Translations under genes and position numbers: made by a program
Shown here: piece after piece, positions 1 through 9,556 of the stretch
How the letters are laid out: the number at the start of each line of letters is the position of its first letter
Numbering within the stretch: position 1 is the stretch's first letter
The notes under the pieces: generated by a model
Database searches by the model: none
What the model saw: the letters and a program-made list of their open reading frames with translations, nothing else
Told to the model about the DNA's origin: nothing
Source: a virus
IMG/VR virus record: IMGVR_UViG_3300047174_000299
Location: 1 to 42,057 of that record
Direction: 5' to 3' (one strand)
Length of the DNA stretch: 42,057 nucleotides

Positions 1-732
1 TTAGGGCGGCCAAAACGTGTCGAGGTTGAGGTTGATCGTGCCGGAACCGGTGAAGCCGAGCCCGGCGTCCGCCTGCAAGTAAAGCGGAACAGAGAACGCC
101 ACGCCGTCGATCGTGAGAGTGAGCGGACTCGTGAGAACGCTGTCTTGAGCACCCCCTCCGGCGAGCTGATTCGCGTCGACCAAAGTAGGAGGGTACTCGA
201 AATTCGGGTACGTGCCGTTGTCGTAAAGATCAATGGTGCACTGGACGCATGATAGGTAGTTCGACCCGCTTTTCGTCACGTAAACCTGCTGGTACGTCGG
301 CGCATCAACGAAGGCCCGAGCGATCGCGAGAAGCATGACAAAGCTGGCCGTCACGCCGTTGCCCGTGCCGGACTCCGGAGGGATTCCGCCACTGCGAATG
401 GCACTCCAACTGACATCCCCGCCGCCATCGAGTAGGTTGGGCCTAAACAGAACGCGTTGTGCTGGCGTAGTCGCCGACATATCGATTGTCCCCGAGCCCG
501 ATACATGACCTGTCCAGTCCTCGTAAGTCGCGGAATGGAAATCATAGGTAATGTCCCACGACGCCGACTTCACGCCCCAATACGCCTTCACGAGCGAAGT
601 CAGCGGCAGCGACAGGTTTCTTACCGCCGCAGACTCTGACAGTAAGGTGTCATCATAGATGCAGGTGGGATTAACACCTGGGTCGGCCACGATGATCGGC
701 AGCGGCGACCGCATGTTGTTCACGGAGGGCAT
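1..732 (-). CDS. Hypothetical tail-tip/late structural protein
   Basis: A 243-residue protein that I do not recognise. It has no signal peptide or membrane segment and is rich in Ser, Thr, Gly and short beta-type stretches, as virion proteins often are. It starts with ATG three bases after the stop of the 788-residue tail protein, so it belongs to the late operon downstream of the tape measure gene. That position points to a tail-tip or baseplate accessory role, which is inference only. The TAA stop occupies the first three bases of the window. Confidence 0.6.
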   Translation of the reverse strand: MPSVNNMRSPLPIIVADPGVNPTCIYDDTLLSESAAVRNLSLPLTSLVKAYWGVKSASWDITYDFHSATYEDWTGHVSGSGTIDMSATTPAQRVLFRPNLLDGGGDVSWSAIRSGGIPPESGTGNGVTASFVMLLAIARAFVDAPTYQQVYVTKSGSNYLSCVQCTIDLYDNGTYPNFEYPPTLVDANQLAGGGAQDSVLTSPLTLTIDGVAFSVPLYLQADAGLGFTGSGTINLNLDTFWPP

Positions 733-735
733 GGC

Positions 736-3102
736 TTAGATCGGGTACGGATAGAGCGCGATCTCCTGGCCAATGGGGACGAGGAAGAGCTGTAGGTTGG
801 TCGTGGTTTGCCTTGTCTTCAGCACGGGCTGTCCACTAGAGCCGGCCTCGAACTCGGCGATGACCTTGCGGAAGTGGGTCTGGCTCGGTGGCGTGTCTCC
901 GTCATCCTCGGTCAGGCCGCCATCCGTCCAATAGGTATTCGGATTGGTCAGCGTAGTGTTGCCGTTACCGTAGGAGCAGAGGTCGATCTCGGTGTAGGCC
1001 AGGCCCGACACGTCACCGTCCAGCCAGAGAGTGTCGTCACCATCGAGATTCATCTTTGTGCCCAGGCCAGTGACGGTGATCTCCGCGCCGGTTTGATCGA
1101 GGAAGATGCCGTTGAGGTCCACCTGAACCCAGTACGTGCTCCCATCGGGGTTCGCCCCGTAGGTGATCGTGAACGGCCCGACCTGCGCGCTTGAAGTAGG
1201 CAACGCCGGCGGCGGCGTGTGGTGACTGTCGTGGCTGTGCTTGTTGCCGATCACGTTGCTGCCGGCCGTCAGCTTGCCACTCATGCGCTGGTCGAGCTTG
1301 TAGGTCGGTTGCCTACCCCATTGCGCCCGGAACAACTCCTCCATTTCCTCGGCGTCCAGGAAGAGCGGCGGCCCGAACTCGACCGACGTTTCGCCCAGAT
1401 CGATGCCTTCCCGCACGCTGATCACGAGCGCATTCATCGTCTGCCAGTCCGGGTTGCCGTCCACCGTGTTGAAGATGCAGCCCATCGGCAGCAGGTCGGA
1501 ACATTCCTCCTCGATGACGGTCATGGTGCCGGCGTAGTGCGGCTGGCTGAGCGACTCATACAACGCCTGCGCCATCCCGGGCGGGATCGGCTCGGAGGCA
1601 GCCCACGACGTCAGCTCGCTGTACGTGTTCGTCGCCGCGTTGGTGGCGCGAAAGTTGAACCAGCCCTCGATCACGCCCGTGCCATCGGTGAGCGGCGTGG
1701 TCAGATCCGACAAGTTCTTCCAAAAGATGGCCTTGGTCTTGGCGTCCGCGCCGGTGTATTTCAGTGTGAAGTAGACCGAGACCTTGGCCGCATCCAGGTT
1801 GTTCGGGTCGTCCTGCAGCCAGTCCGGGAACGCGCTGGTCAGCAGCTCGAAGACCAGCTGCGGGCAGTTCGGCAGCGAGATATTGTTCGGGTTATCGTCC
1901 GGGTCGTTGAGCGGATCGTTCGCATCGATGGTGGTCTGCACCAAGCCCACGCTGATGTTCGCAATATCGAAGGTGCCCTGCGTTCCATCGGTCAGCCACG
2001 GCAGCTTGCTGATGCACCAGGTCGACGCGATCTCATCGCCCGGAGTTATCGGCCGCAGGATGGATTTGATATCGGCCGACTGCTGCGTGGTGTGTCCGCC
2101 GACGAGATCGATGGTCTGCACCCAGGCAAACGGCTGGCTTTCCCATGCGCCCTGGTCCACGCCGGCCGGCGCCGGCGGATAGCTCTGCACGACACAGGCA
2201 TCGTACGTCGCGCCGTCGATCGAGTTCTTCTGCTCGAACTTCAGCACGACGACAGGCACCTGCACGTCGCGGCGCGGGGTCGGGCTAAAGCCACTGACGC
2301 CGTAGCTGTCGCTCTCGAAGTTGGGGAACGCCTTGATCGTCCGCGCGCTGCCGCCGGGCCCGAGGTTCGCCGCCAGGTTCGACCGCGTGTCGATATGCAG
2401 CGTGGGCCACGGCGTGGTCGAGTAATCAAACCACGCGACGCAATCCGGGCAATACTTCAGCACCTCGCGGATGATGTCCGCGCACGAGCGGTCCCGCAGC
2501 TGCTTGTACGGCACGGTGATCGTCGGTGCGATCGTCCCGATGAGAAACGGCCCGTTGGCCGGCGGCGCGGCCGGCAGATGGTCCACGCCCACGGCCGTGG
2601 GGAACGGCAGCATCTGGTAAGCGTACTGCGCGTAGAGCAGCACCTCCTTCAACACCTGGCCGGAATTCATCTTCGTGCCGTCGAGCGATTGGCCCGACAG
2701 GATACTGGATCGTGTCGTGGTCAGCGTGACCAGCGCACCGCCGGCGATGTCCGTCGTCACCCACTGCTGCTGGAACGGCGTCTTTTCCAGGAACAACCAC
2801 GGCCCGGAGATCTCGTAATCGATCGACTCGGCAGCTCCCGTCGCGTTGCCCTTCGGCTTCGTCACGATGCCGCTGAACCAGCGCACGCCGTTGCGCGTGA
2901 TCGTCAGCCACGGGATCGTGTTCGCCACCTGTTGCCCGAGCAGGCACGGAAATGGCAGCGGGTTGGTGTCGATCAGCGTGCCATCGAGCTTGAACGTCAC
3001 CGTGTCTGTCGTGGTGTGTTTGCGCTCGCGCACGAGCTGCCCGGCGCCCCAGTCGGCCACGGCCTTGGTTGTGCCGTTGTAGGCCAGTTCCCAGAAGGGC
3101 AT
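736..3102 (-). CDS. Large tail-tip / tail hub-like structural protein
   Basis: A 788-residue protein immediately downstream of the tape measure gene, overlapping it by one base. In long-tailed phages this position holds distal tail or hub proteins. The N-terminal ~120 residues (aromatic, beta-rich, with a segment like 'TITRNGVRWFSGIV') resemble the start of siphophage tail-hub proteins, which begin with a short beta domain on which a ring is built. The C-terminal ~200 residues are Gly/Thr/Asp-rich, compatible with a fibre-like or carbohydrate-binding end. No enzyme motif is visible. Tail-tip assignment rests mainly on gene order and size. Confidence 0.6.
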   Translation of the reverse strand: MPFWELAYNGTTKAVADWGAGQLVRERKHTTTDTVTFKLDGTLIDTNPLPFPCLLGQQVANTIPWLTITRNGVRWFSGIVTKPKGNATGAAESIDYEISGPWLFLEKTPFQQQWVTTDIAGGALVTLTTTRSSILSGQSLDGTKMNSGQVLKEVLLYAQYAYQMLPFPTAVGVDHLPAAPPANGPFLIGTIAPTITVPYKQLRDRSCADIIREVLKYCPDCVAWFDYSTTPWPTLHIDTRSNLAANLGPGGSARTIKAFPNFESDSYGVSGFSPTPRRDVQVPVVVLKFEQKNSIDGATYDACVVQSYPPAPAGVDQGAWESQPFAWVQTIDLVGGHTTQQSADIKSILRPITPGDEIASTWCISKLPWLTDGTQGTFDIANISVGLVQTTIDANDPLNDPDDNPNNISLPNCPQLVFELLTSAFPDWLQDDPNNLDAAKVSVYFTLKYTGADAKTKAIFWKNLSDLTTPLTDGTGVIEGWFNFRATNAATNTYSELTSWAASEPIPPGMAQALYESLSQPHYAGTMTVIEEECSDLLPMGCIFNTVDGNPDWQTMNALVISVREGIDLGETSVEFGPPLFLDAEEMEELFRAQWGRQPTYKLDQRMSGKLTAGSNVIGNKHSHDSHHTPPPALPTSSAQVGPFTITYGANPDGSTYWVQVDLNGIFLDQTGAEITVTGLGTKMNLDGDDTLWLDGDVSGLAYTEIDLCSYGNGNTTLTNPNTYWTDGGLTEDDGDTPPSQTHFRKVIAEFEAGSSGQPVLKTRQTTTNLQLFLVPIGQEIALYPYPI

Positions 3103-5921
3103 TAGTTGGATCCTCCCGAGCTGCCTCGCTGGCCGCGCTGCAACTGGCCGGCGGAACGAGCGACCTGGCTAAGCTGCGTCCGGGTTTCGCTCAGCTGCGC
3201 CTGGGTGTGGACCAGCGCATCGGCCACGACGCGCACATGCCCGGCCAGGATGCTTTGCAGGAGGGATGTCTCCTGCGTGAGAGAACCGGATGCCTCGGCC
3301 TGCTTGATCATCGGCTCGAAGGCGGATCCATGGGGCATCGCGCCCACCTGCCGCTTCAGCTGCTCGACCTCCTTGCGCTGGGCCTCCATTTGTTGCTTCT
3401 GCGCTTCGGCCTCACTGCGGGCTTTCTCGGCGTGAACAGCCGCATCGGATCGTTGCTGGTCAGCACCTGCCAGGTCGCGCTCCGGATTGGGCGACGCCGC
3501 CTGGCCTACGTGCTGACGAATCCGATAGGCCTCGTCGTCAGTAAGCGCCCCCGGCCCGTTGTTTGGCATTCCGTAATCGGGTTGCAGCTGGGCCGCGAGC
3601 GCGACGAGCTGTCGGTTCAAAATCCGGATGATCTCCGGATCGTTCAAAAGGTTGTTGCGCACCTCGCGGTTGATCCGCGCCACTTGTGCCTGGATGTCCT
3701 CGATGTGCGCCTGCTTGGCGGCCAGTGCGGGATCCAGCGGGGGAACGTTACCGAGCGTCAGGCCGGCCTGCTGGTCGGCGCCTTTGTTCCGCTCCTGCTC
3801 GGCCTTCGCGTCACCCAGTTCCTTCGTCAACGCCGGCGAAGGTGAGGATGCCTGTAGACGTTCCAGATCGGAGACCCGAGCGTCCAGTGCGGCGTCCCTC
3901 GCTTCCCGTTCCTCCTTGGCCGCGAGCGCCTGCTGCGCGTTCGCATCCTCCTGCTGTTTGGCCGCCGCATCCTGATCACGCGACTGCCCCACAATCCCCA
4001 GCCGGCGCAGATTGATGTCCGATGCCTGAATCTGCGACTGGTTATCGGCCTGGAACTTCTGGTTGTCGTTGTACGCCTTGGTCGCCGCATAGTCGGCGGA
4101 ATCAGATTGCTTCAGCAGCTCGTTGTACGATTCCACCTGCTTCATGAAGTCGCCGAGCGCCTTGGCGCGATCGGTCCACTGCCGCACCTGGTCCGCCGTT
4201 TCCTCGGCGTTCATGCCCTTGATCGTTGAGCCGTTGGAGAGGGCGCCCGTCGCCTTCTCGATGTCGTCACGCTCCTTCTTCGCGCGCTCGTACGCATCGT
4301 CGTAGAACGAGTGGCCGGCCTGTTGCTGGCGTTGACGGCGAGCCTCCACTCCGCCGTTCTGCAGGTTGTTCAGTTCGATTTGCTCGGCCACCGTCAGGGC
4401 CGGTATCGCCCTTCCTGTCTGGATATCCGCCTGCCCGGCCGCATGCCCCTGCTGTTGCAGGGCCAGCTGCTGCATGCGATCTCGCGCCGCCTGGAAGTCA
4501 TCCTTCGCATCGGGGTTGTTGTCACTGATCTGCCGCGCAAAATCGAGGGCGCGCTGATGGAAGGCCGTCGCGGCGCGCTGGGCATCCACCGCCGCGCCGG
4601 CCGATTCCGCCTGGTGCGCTTCTCCAATGCGGACCAGGAGGGCTCGGTGGTCCTGCTCGTGCTGGGCCTCGCGGGCATTGCGGTCCTGCTCGTTCTTCGC
4701 GTTCGATTCGTCCCGCAGCGCGGCGTACTTCTGCTTGATGATCTCGACGTCGTCGCCGCTCTTTCCGGCCAGGTCCTCCTGCTCCCTCCGGTTCAGCACC
4801 GCGATCTCGAGCTGGTGCTGCGCCTCGGCATACTTGTCCTCCGCCTCTTTCACCGTCGCCAGGGCGGCCGCCTGCTTGCCGATCTCGTCCGTCACCTGCT
4901 TCGCAACGGCGAGCTGCTGGTCCCAGAACTTGCTGCGCGAGATCGCCTCGATCTCCCGCTTCAGCTCGTCGTTGGACGAGATCCACGCGTCCTTCACCTC
5001 CTCGGCCGCCTCCTTCTCCGCGTCCGCCGCGCCCTTGGCCTCGCCCGCGCGACGATGGTGGGCCGTGGCCAGCACGCCCGCCATGAGAACGACCTGGGCA
5101 ATCGCGGCATACATCGCGTATTCCGGGCCCAGGGCATACTGGGCTGCCTCCGCCAAATCCATGACACCCTGCGAGGCCGCGCGGCCACCCAGGGCGAGAT
5201 CCTTCAAACCCTCCGCCGACCGGTGGACCATGATGACCGAACGCATCAGCGTCGCCTGGTGCTCGCGCATCAGCGCGTTCAGTCGTTCCGCCTGCTCGGC
5301 CTGCTCAGCGCTCGCGGTCGTGGCCAGCCGAGACTCAGTCGTCGCGGCGCTCGTAGCGGTTGCCGACGCCCGAGCCGCCTGGGCCTGGTCAGTTTCACCG
5401 GCCGCCGCCTCCCGCGCTGCGGTGGCCAGGGAACCCATCTCGACGCGCAGCCTCAGGATATCCTGGCCGAGTTCGTTCGTGCCAATGCCGGCGCGGACGC
5501 TGGAAGCCCCGAGTTCGCTGATAGCGCGCTGCGCAACCTGGAGCGGGACGCCGTACGTGTCCGCCACTTCGCGGCCCAGTGCGGCGACGTTGCTTCTGGA
5601 GAGCTGGATCGCCTCGCCGAGCTGGTTGGAACCGATGGTGGCCTGGGCTGCCGCCGGGCCGAGCGATTCCAGGGCATGAGCGGCAACCTCCACGCTGACG
5701 CCGTAGGCGTCGGCCACGCCCTTGATCCTCTGGAGGGAGGCAGTCGCCGCAGTGGCCGCCCCTGCCGCCTGCTGCGAGGCCTGCGCGGAAGAGTCCGTGG
5801 CCGCCTTGGCGGCTGCAGCCACCGAGTCCACGTCCGCCTTCACCTGCGCGGCACCGGGCCCGGTGTTCGCGGCGATGGAGGCGCCGATCCGGATCTGCGG
5901 ATCCTGTGAGGAGTCAGCCAT
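3102..5921 (-). CDS. Tail tape measure protein
   Basis: A 939-residue, Ala/Gln/Glu-rich, mostly helical protein. Tape measure proteins span the tail lumen and set tail length. Residues ~66-165 hold two tandem copies of a ~45-residue unit: each has VAD(A/T)YGV, then an amphipathic helix ending LG, then IG(S/T)N(Q/E)LG. A short hydrophobic segment near residues 255-285 is followed by long coiled-coil stretches, including runs such as EAEDKYAEAQHQLE. The size, composition, hydrophobic patch and position before the tail-tip genes all fit. The ATG start lies just after the tail fibre stop. Confidence 0.8.
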   Translation of the reverse strand: MADSSQDPQIRIGASIAANTGPGAAQVKADVDSVAAAAKAATDSSAQASQQAAGAATAATASLQRIKGVADAYGVSVEVAAHALESLGPAAAQATIGSNQLGEAIQLSRSNVAALGREVADTYGVPLQVAQRAISELGASSVRAGIGTNELGQDILRLRVEMGSLATAAREAAAGETDQAQAARASATATSAATTESRLATTASAEQAEQAERLNALMREHQATLMRSVIMVHRSAEGLKDLALGGRAASQGVMDLAEAAQYALGPEYAMYAAIAQVVLMAGVLATAHHRRAGEAKGAADAEKEAAEEVKDAWISSNDELKREIEAISRSKFWDQQLAVAKQVTDEIGKQAAALATVKEAEDKYAEAQHQLEIAVLNRREQEDLAGKSGDDVEIIKQKYAALRDESNAKNEQDRNAREAQHEQDHRALLVRIGEAHQAESAGAAVDAQRAATAFHQRALDFARQISDNNPDAKDDFQAARDRMQQLALQQQGHAAGQADIQTGRAIPALTVAEQIELNNLQNGGVEARRQRQQQAGHSFYDDAYERAKKERDDIEKATGALSNGSTIKGMNAEETADQVRQWTDRAKALGDFMKQVESYNELLKQSDSADYAATKAYNDNQKFQADNQSQIQASDINLRRLGIVGQSRDQDAAAKQQEDANAQQALAAKEEREARDAALDARVSDLERLQASSPSPALTKELGDAKAEQERNKGADQQAGLTLGNVPPLDPALAAKQAHIEDIQAQVARINREVRNNLLNDPEIIRILNRQLVALAAQLQPDYGMPNNGPGALTDDEAYRIRQHVGQAASPNPERDLAGADQQRSDAAVHAEKARSEAEAQKQQMEAQRKEVEQLKRQVGAMPHGSAFEPMIKQAEASGSLTQETSLLQSILAGHVRVVADALVHTQAQLSETRTQLSQVARSAGQLQRGQRGSSGGSN

Positions 5922-5932
5922 GGTCTAGGAGG

Positions 5933-8900
5933 TCAGGGCGCTTCGACGCTTCCCACGCCTGACACAGCGCCGGTCGTGCTGATGACAATGGAGCCGGTTG
6001 CCGTCGTGACGGTGACGCCGGTAGGAGCGGAGACGATGGGAGACGACGAAGTCATTGCCGTCGGCAGCGTGTAAGTTCCGGAGCCCAGGAAGGCAATGCA
6101 GTTAAAAAGCACCTTCTTGTCGTCGGTGCGCCGGATCGGCTCGCTGAACGTCGCCGTTCCCGACGTGGATCCACTCACCGTCTTGATGCCCTGCGCGGCG
6201 TCTGCCACATAGGAACTCGAAGCCCCGAGCGATGAAGGATAATTGCTCGTCTCCATCAAATTACCCAACGTCACCGTGTCCGTGTTCGCTGTCGTCACGA
6301 CCGTGGGCGAGCCATTGGTGTTCGCGCTGCTGGCCGTGCCGGTGATGATCACCGTGTTGGTGCTGCCGCTCAGGTAGAGCGCGCCGGCGCCGGAGGTGTT
6401 CGTTCCCAGCCACTGGGCGTCGCCGTGCACCACCACCTTGTTGCCGTTGTACTGAACGTAGATCACCTGATCGTACGAGCCACCTCCCGTCGCGCTGGCC
6501 GTGCCGTTGACGGTCACCAGCGACGCCGCTGCAGGCGTCGCACCCGACATGAAGACCGCCGCCTTGTAGGCATTGCCGCCCGCGTTGGTGTAGACGTTGC
6601 CGTTGACGGTCACGGTGCCCGAGCCGCCCGGCGCTATATTGATCCCGTTATCACCGGACGCTGAAACATTGCCGTTGACGGTGACGATCTCGGACGGCCC
6701 GTTCAGCACAATGCAGGGAGACGCATTGCTCGCGCTCAGGTTCAGGTTGTTGAACGTGAACGAGGACGATGTGCCGGTGAAACTCAGGCAGTAGCTATTG
6801 AGAAAACCATTTCCATCCGTCTGGCCGCTGCCGGTGATGGTGCCCGTGACGGTGGCGCCGCCATCGGTAATGCCGCCACCGATGCCGACTCCCGGCATCA
6901 GGAACATCGACACGCCGTTTGGCCAGACGGCGCCGCCGCTCGAATTGCCCAGCGTGACGCCCCCATCCTGCACCACGATGGTGTCGCCGGACTTGGCGAC
7001 GGCCAGCGCCGCCGTGGCGGTTTGAAATGGGCAGGCGATCGAATACTTGCTCCCGAACCTCGGCGAGTCGCTCCCGAAAAGCGCTGAAACCCAGATCAGC
7101 TGGCCGGAGCCCAACGACAGGGACGCGAAGGGCACAGCGGAGCCGCCGGTATTCGTCGACTTGGTGATCGTGAGCAGGTATTGCCCCAGCGTCTGGCCGT
7201 AGAGTGCGGCGCCGGCGGGCGTGAAGTGCAGCCCACCGGAATCGAAGTAGGGCGATCCGTTGTTCGCCACCAACGACGCGGAAGTCGGCCAGGCCGGCAG
7301 CGGGTTGAACGTGTAGTCCTGCCCCAGCGTCCCGCCGCTGATCACGCTATTGAACAACTGCCGGAAGGCATCGGAAAGATCGGTCCGGCTGTTGGACGCT
7401 TGCGGAATCAGCAGCGGGATGATCACGCCGCCGCCATTGGCCGTCGTGTTGCCGTCCGCGTGGCAGGCCGTGACGAACGCCTGCGCATTGGAAACGCAGC
7501 CGTCCAGCGCGTTGATGGATGAGTGCACCGTCAGCGTAACCGTGCCCGAAGCGGTGGCGTTGCCGGATAGCGTGACGCTCGTTGTGCCCTGGCCGCTCAC
7601 CACCCACAACGCGTTGCTGCCGGAGGGCAGGCCCGTGCCCGTGAGGATGCTGCCGTGCACGATGCTGGCGTACGAGCCGGTGAGCCCCGTGACCACCGCG
7701 CTGCCCGAGGTGAGCGTACCGGTCACCTGGAAGACGACGGTGAGATTCGCGGTCACGGTGGATTGCGTGAGCGTGGCGGGGGCCGACATCGTGATCGTCG
7801 TGCCGGAGATGGCCGTCACGTACGTGCCCTGGGGCACGCCGGTCGTTTCGATCCGCGAGCCCACGCTCACGCTGGTGGCGCTGCCGAGGGTGGCTGACGT
7901 GCTGCTGGCGGTCGTGGTGATCGTCGTGGTGACGATGTTCTCGTAGTAGTCGTTGCCGAGGAGATAGAGCAGGTCCAGCGTCGGCATGCCCGTCACCGCG
8001 TACGACAACCCGTGCCCGGTGCCCATGAAGTTGACCCAGCCATTGGCTGCGCCGCCGCCATAGTAACCGCCGTAGTAATCACCGACCGGAACGGAGTTGA
8101 GCGCGCAGGTCACGCCGGATTGCGACGACGTGGGCGCCGCGCTCAGCGTCACCGTGGTGCCGGAGATCGCCGTCACCGTCGTGCCGGGAACACTGCCCTT
8201 GAACGCGATCGCGTTGCCGGCCGAGATCCCGGCGCCGCTCGCCACCGTCGCGCTCGTGCTGCCGGCGGTGGTCGTGATCGTGGTCGACGCCGCACCCTGG
8301 TTGTAGTGGCCGTAGATTTGCGAGGTCGTCTCGCCGGCGAACCCCATCGCGTAGACCAGCGATCCGCCCGATCCCCAAGGTCCGCCCTGGACCACGGCGG
8401 GATAATTAGCGGCCGCGTAGTTGGTGGAACCGTGCAAACCTTCGGTGATCGAGTCGCCGGGAATGACGAGGTTCATCCCAGGCGGCCCGGTCAACGCGGG
8501 CAGCCCCAGGTTGGCGGCCGCCGTGGATGGCGACGCCACGTCGCTGAGGTTGTTGGTGGATTGGAGCGCGGACGCCCTGACGGCGGCGGCCGCCCCGAAG
8601 GCATCCACCGTGCTGCCGATCGCATTCGTCTGCAGCACATAGGCGGGCATGTTGGTAGCCGGCACGTGGAGCGCGCTGCCCACAACCGAGTTGGCCATCG
8701 GGCCGGTGACATCACCCATGATCACTCCGTCGTAGTAGGTGGCGTGCGTGGCCGTGCCGGACTGGGCCGCTGTCCCGGTGGTGCTCTGGTTGAGCTGCGG
8801 ATAAAGCGCCGGGTTGGCGGGCAGATTCGTCAGGGCCGCGCCAGGCGCGTTGGTCAACGTGTACGCTTTCAGCTGCGACATATAGACATTGAAGTCGTGC

Positions 8901-9034
8901 GGCGCGGCCTGCTCGTAGATGTACATCTGGTCCGTGTCGTTCACGCCCGGCGCGTTGGTGTACTGATTCACCGCGCCGGCTATCGCGCTGTTGGTCACCG
9001 CGACGGCATAGAGAAAGAGGAGAAGTTTTTTCAT
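5933..9034 (-). CDS. Tail fibre with SGNH-hydrolase and beta-helix domains
   Basis: A 1033-residue receptor-binding or depolymerising tail protein. The N-terminus (MKKLLLFLYAVAVTNSAIAGA) looks like a cleavable signal peptide, which is odd for a virion protein. Residues ~190-200 carry GDSITEG, the block I nucleophile motif of SGNH/GDSL hydrolases; D598 and H603 in a DSGGLHFTPAG segment fit block V. Between them lie three Thr/Ser/Val-rich beta modules (~248-315, ~368-435, ~435-505), the first two clearly related and marked by GTTVTAISGTT(V/I)T. The C-terminal ~400 residues hold a GDTIVVQDGG segment and many VTVNG-type repeats, as in parallel beta-helix (pectate-lyase-like) spikes. Probable role: deacetylation or cleavage of a surface polysaccharide. 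Confidence 0.75.
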   Translation of the reverse strand: MKKLLLFLYAVAVTNSAIAGAVNQYTNAPGVNDTDQMYIYEQAAPHDFNVYMSQLKAYTLTNAPGAALTNLPANPALYPQLNQSTTGTAAQSGTATHATYYDGVIMGDVTGPMANSVVGSALHVPATNMPAYVLQTNAIGSTVDAFGAAAAVRASALQSTNNLSDVASPSTAAANLGLPALTGPPGMNLVIPGDSITEGLHGSTNYAAANYPAVVQGGPWGSGGSLVYAMGFAGETTSQIYGHYNQGAASTTITTTAGSTSATVASGAGISAGNAIAFKGSVPGTTVTAISGTTVTLSAAPTSSQSGVTCALNSVPVGDYYGGYYGGGAANGWVNFMGTGHGLSYAVTGMPTLDLLYLLGNDYYENIVTTTITTTASSTSATLGSATSVSVGSRIETTGVPQGTYVTAISGTTITMSAPATLTQSTVTANLTVVFQVTGTLTSGSAVVTGLTGSYASIVHGSILTGTGLPSGSNALWVVSGQGTTSVTLSGNATASGTVTLTVHSSINALDGCVSNAQAFVTACHADGNTTANGGGVIIPLLIPQASNSRTDLSDAFRQLFNSVISGGTLGQDYTFNPLPAWPTSASLVANNGSPYFDSGGLHFTPAGAALYGQTLGQYLLTITKSTNTGGSAVPFASLSLGSGQLIWVSALFGSDSPRFGSKYSIACPFQTATAALAVAKSGDTIVVQDGGVTLGNSSGGAVWPNGVSMFLMPGVGIGGGITDGGATVTGTITGSGQTDGNGFLNSYCLSFTGTSSSFTFNNLNLSASNASPCIVLNGPSEIVTVNGNVSASGDNGINIAPGGSGTVTVNGNVYTNAGGNAYKAAVFMSGATPAAASLVTVNGTASATGGGSYDQVIYVQYNGNKVVVHGDAQWLGTNTSGAGALYLSGSTNTVIITGTASSANTNGSPTVVTTANTDTVTLGNLMETSNYPSSLGASSSYVADAAQGIKTVSGSTSGTATFSEPIRRTDDKKVLFNCIAFLGSGTYTLPTAMTSSSPIVSAPTGVTVTTATGSIVISTTGAVSGVGSVEAP

Positions 9035-9043
9035 ATATAGATA

Positions 9044-9550
9044 TCAATCAAGAATGGGTTGGCCGGTGGAGTCCGTCAGGCCTCCGCCGGAGGAGTCGGT
9101 CAGCGGCTGGGCCGCGACCAAGGCGCCGAACCGGAAGGTATAAGTCACATCCACGCCCACGCCGCGTGGCTGGCACTCCGGTGTCTTGAGCACGGCCGGC
9201 AAGGCGCTCTTCACATAGAGAGGAGGCTCGCCCCAACCCCCGCAGACCAGGAGCAGCGTGGCCGACCTGGGCAGCAGGGTGCCGTGCAGCAGGGCGAACG
9301 CCCCGGCCTGCGCGATCGGGTTGTTCGCTCCCGGCATCAGGAGCTGGAAGTTGCGCGTGACCTTGAACGTGAACGTCTGGCCGAGGTTGCCCCGGTCGAA
9401 GTAGGTCGCCGCCGCCGCCCGCAGAAAGCGGGCTTCCTGGATGACCTCCTCGCCGTTCAACTTCGCGCCGATCGTCGACGTGATGGCGCGCTCGGGGAGC
9501 GCGCCGGTGCCGTCGTTGGTCAGCCATACGTTGCCGAATTGGACAAGCAT
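9044..9550 (-). CDS. Hypothetical tail-associated protein
   Basis: A 168-residue protein between the tail tube gene and the tail fibre gene. It has no membrane segment; the middle is beta-rich (GNLGQTFTFKVTRNFQ). The last ~20 residues carry a doubled LTDS-G motif (PLTDSSGGGLTDSTGQP) also found in the tail terminator-like protein at 10788..11561. Position between tube and tape measure is where siphophages often keep tail assembly chaperones, but the sequence looks structural rather than chaperone-like. I do not recognise the family. Confidence 0.55.
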   Translation of the reverse strand: MLVQFGNVWLTNDGTGALPERAITSTIGAKLNGEEVIQEARFLRAAAATYFDRGNLGQTFTFKVTRNFQLLMPGANNPIAQAGAFALLHGTLLPRSATLLLVCGGWGEPPLYVKSALPAVLKTPECQPRGVGVDVTYTFRFGALVAAQPLTDSSGGGLTDSTGQPILD

Positions 9551-9556
9551 GGTTCA

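Noticed and set aside
1219-3105. Long plus-strand open frame of 628 codons opposite the 788-residue tail gene
   Set aside because: Arg/Gly/Val-rich composition without motifs; it is the complement of a GC-rich gene. The same applies to other long frames opposite the tape measure, transposase and large terminase genes.
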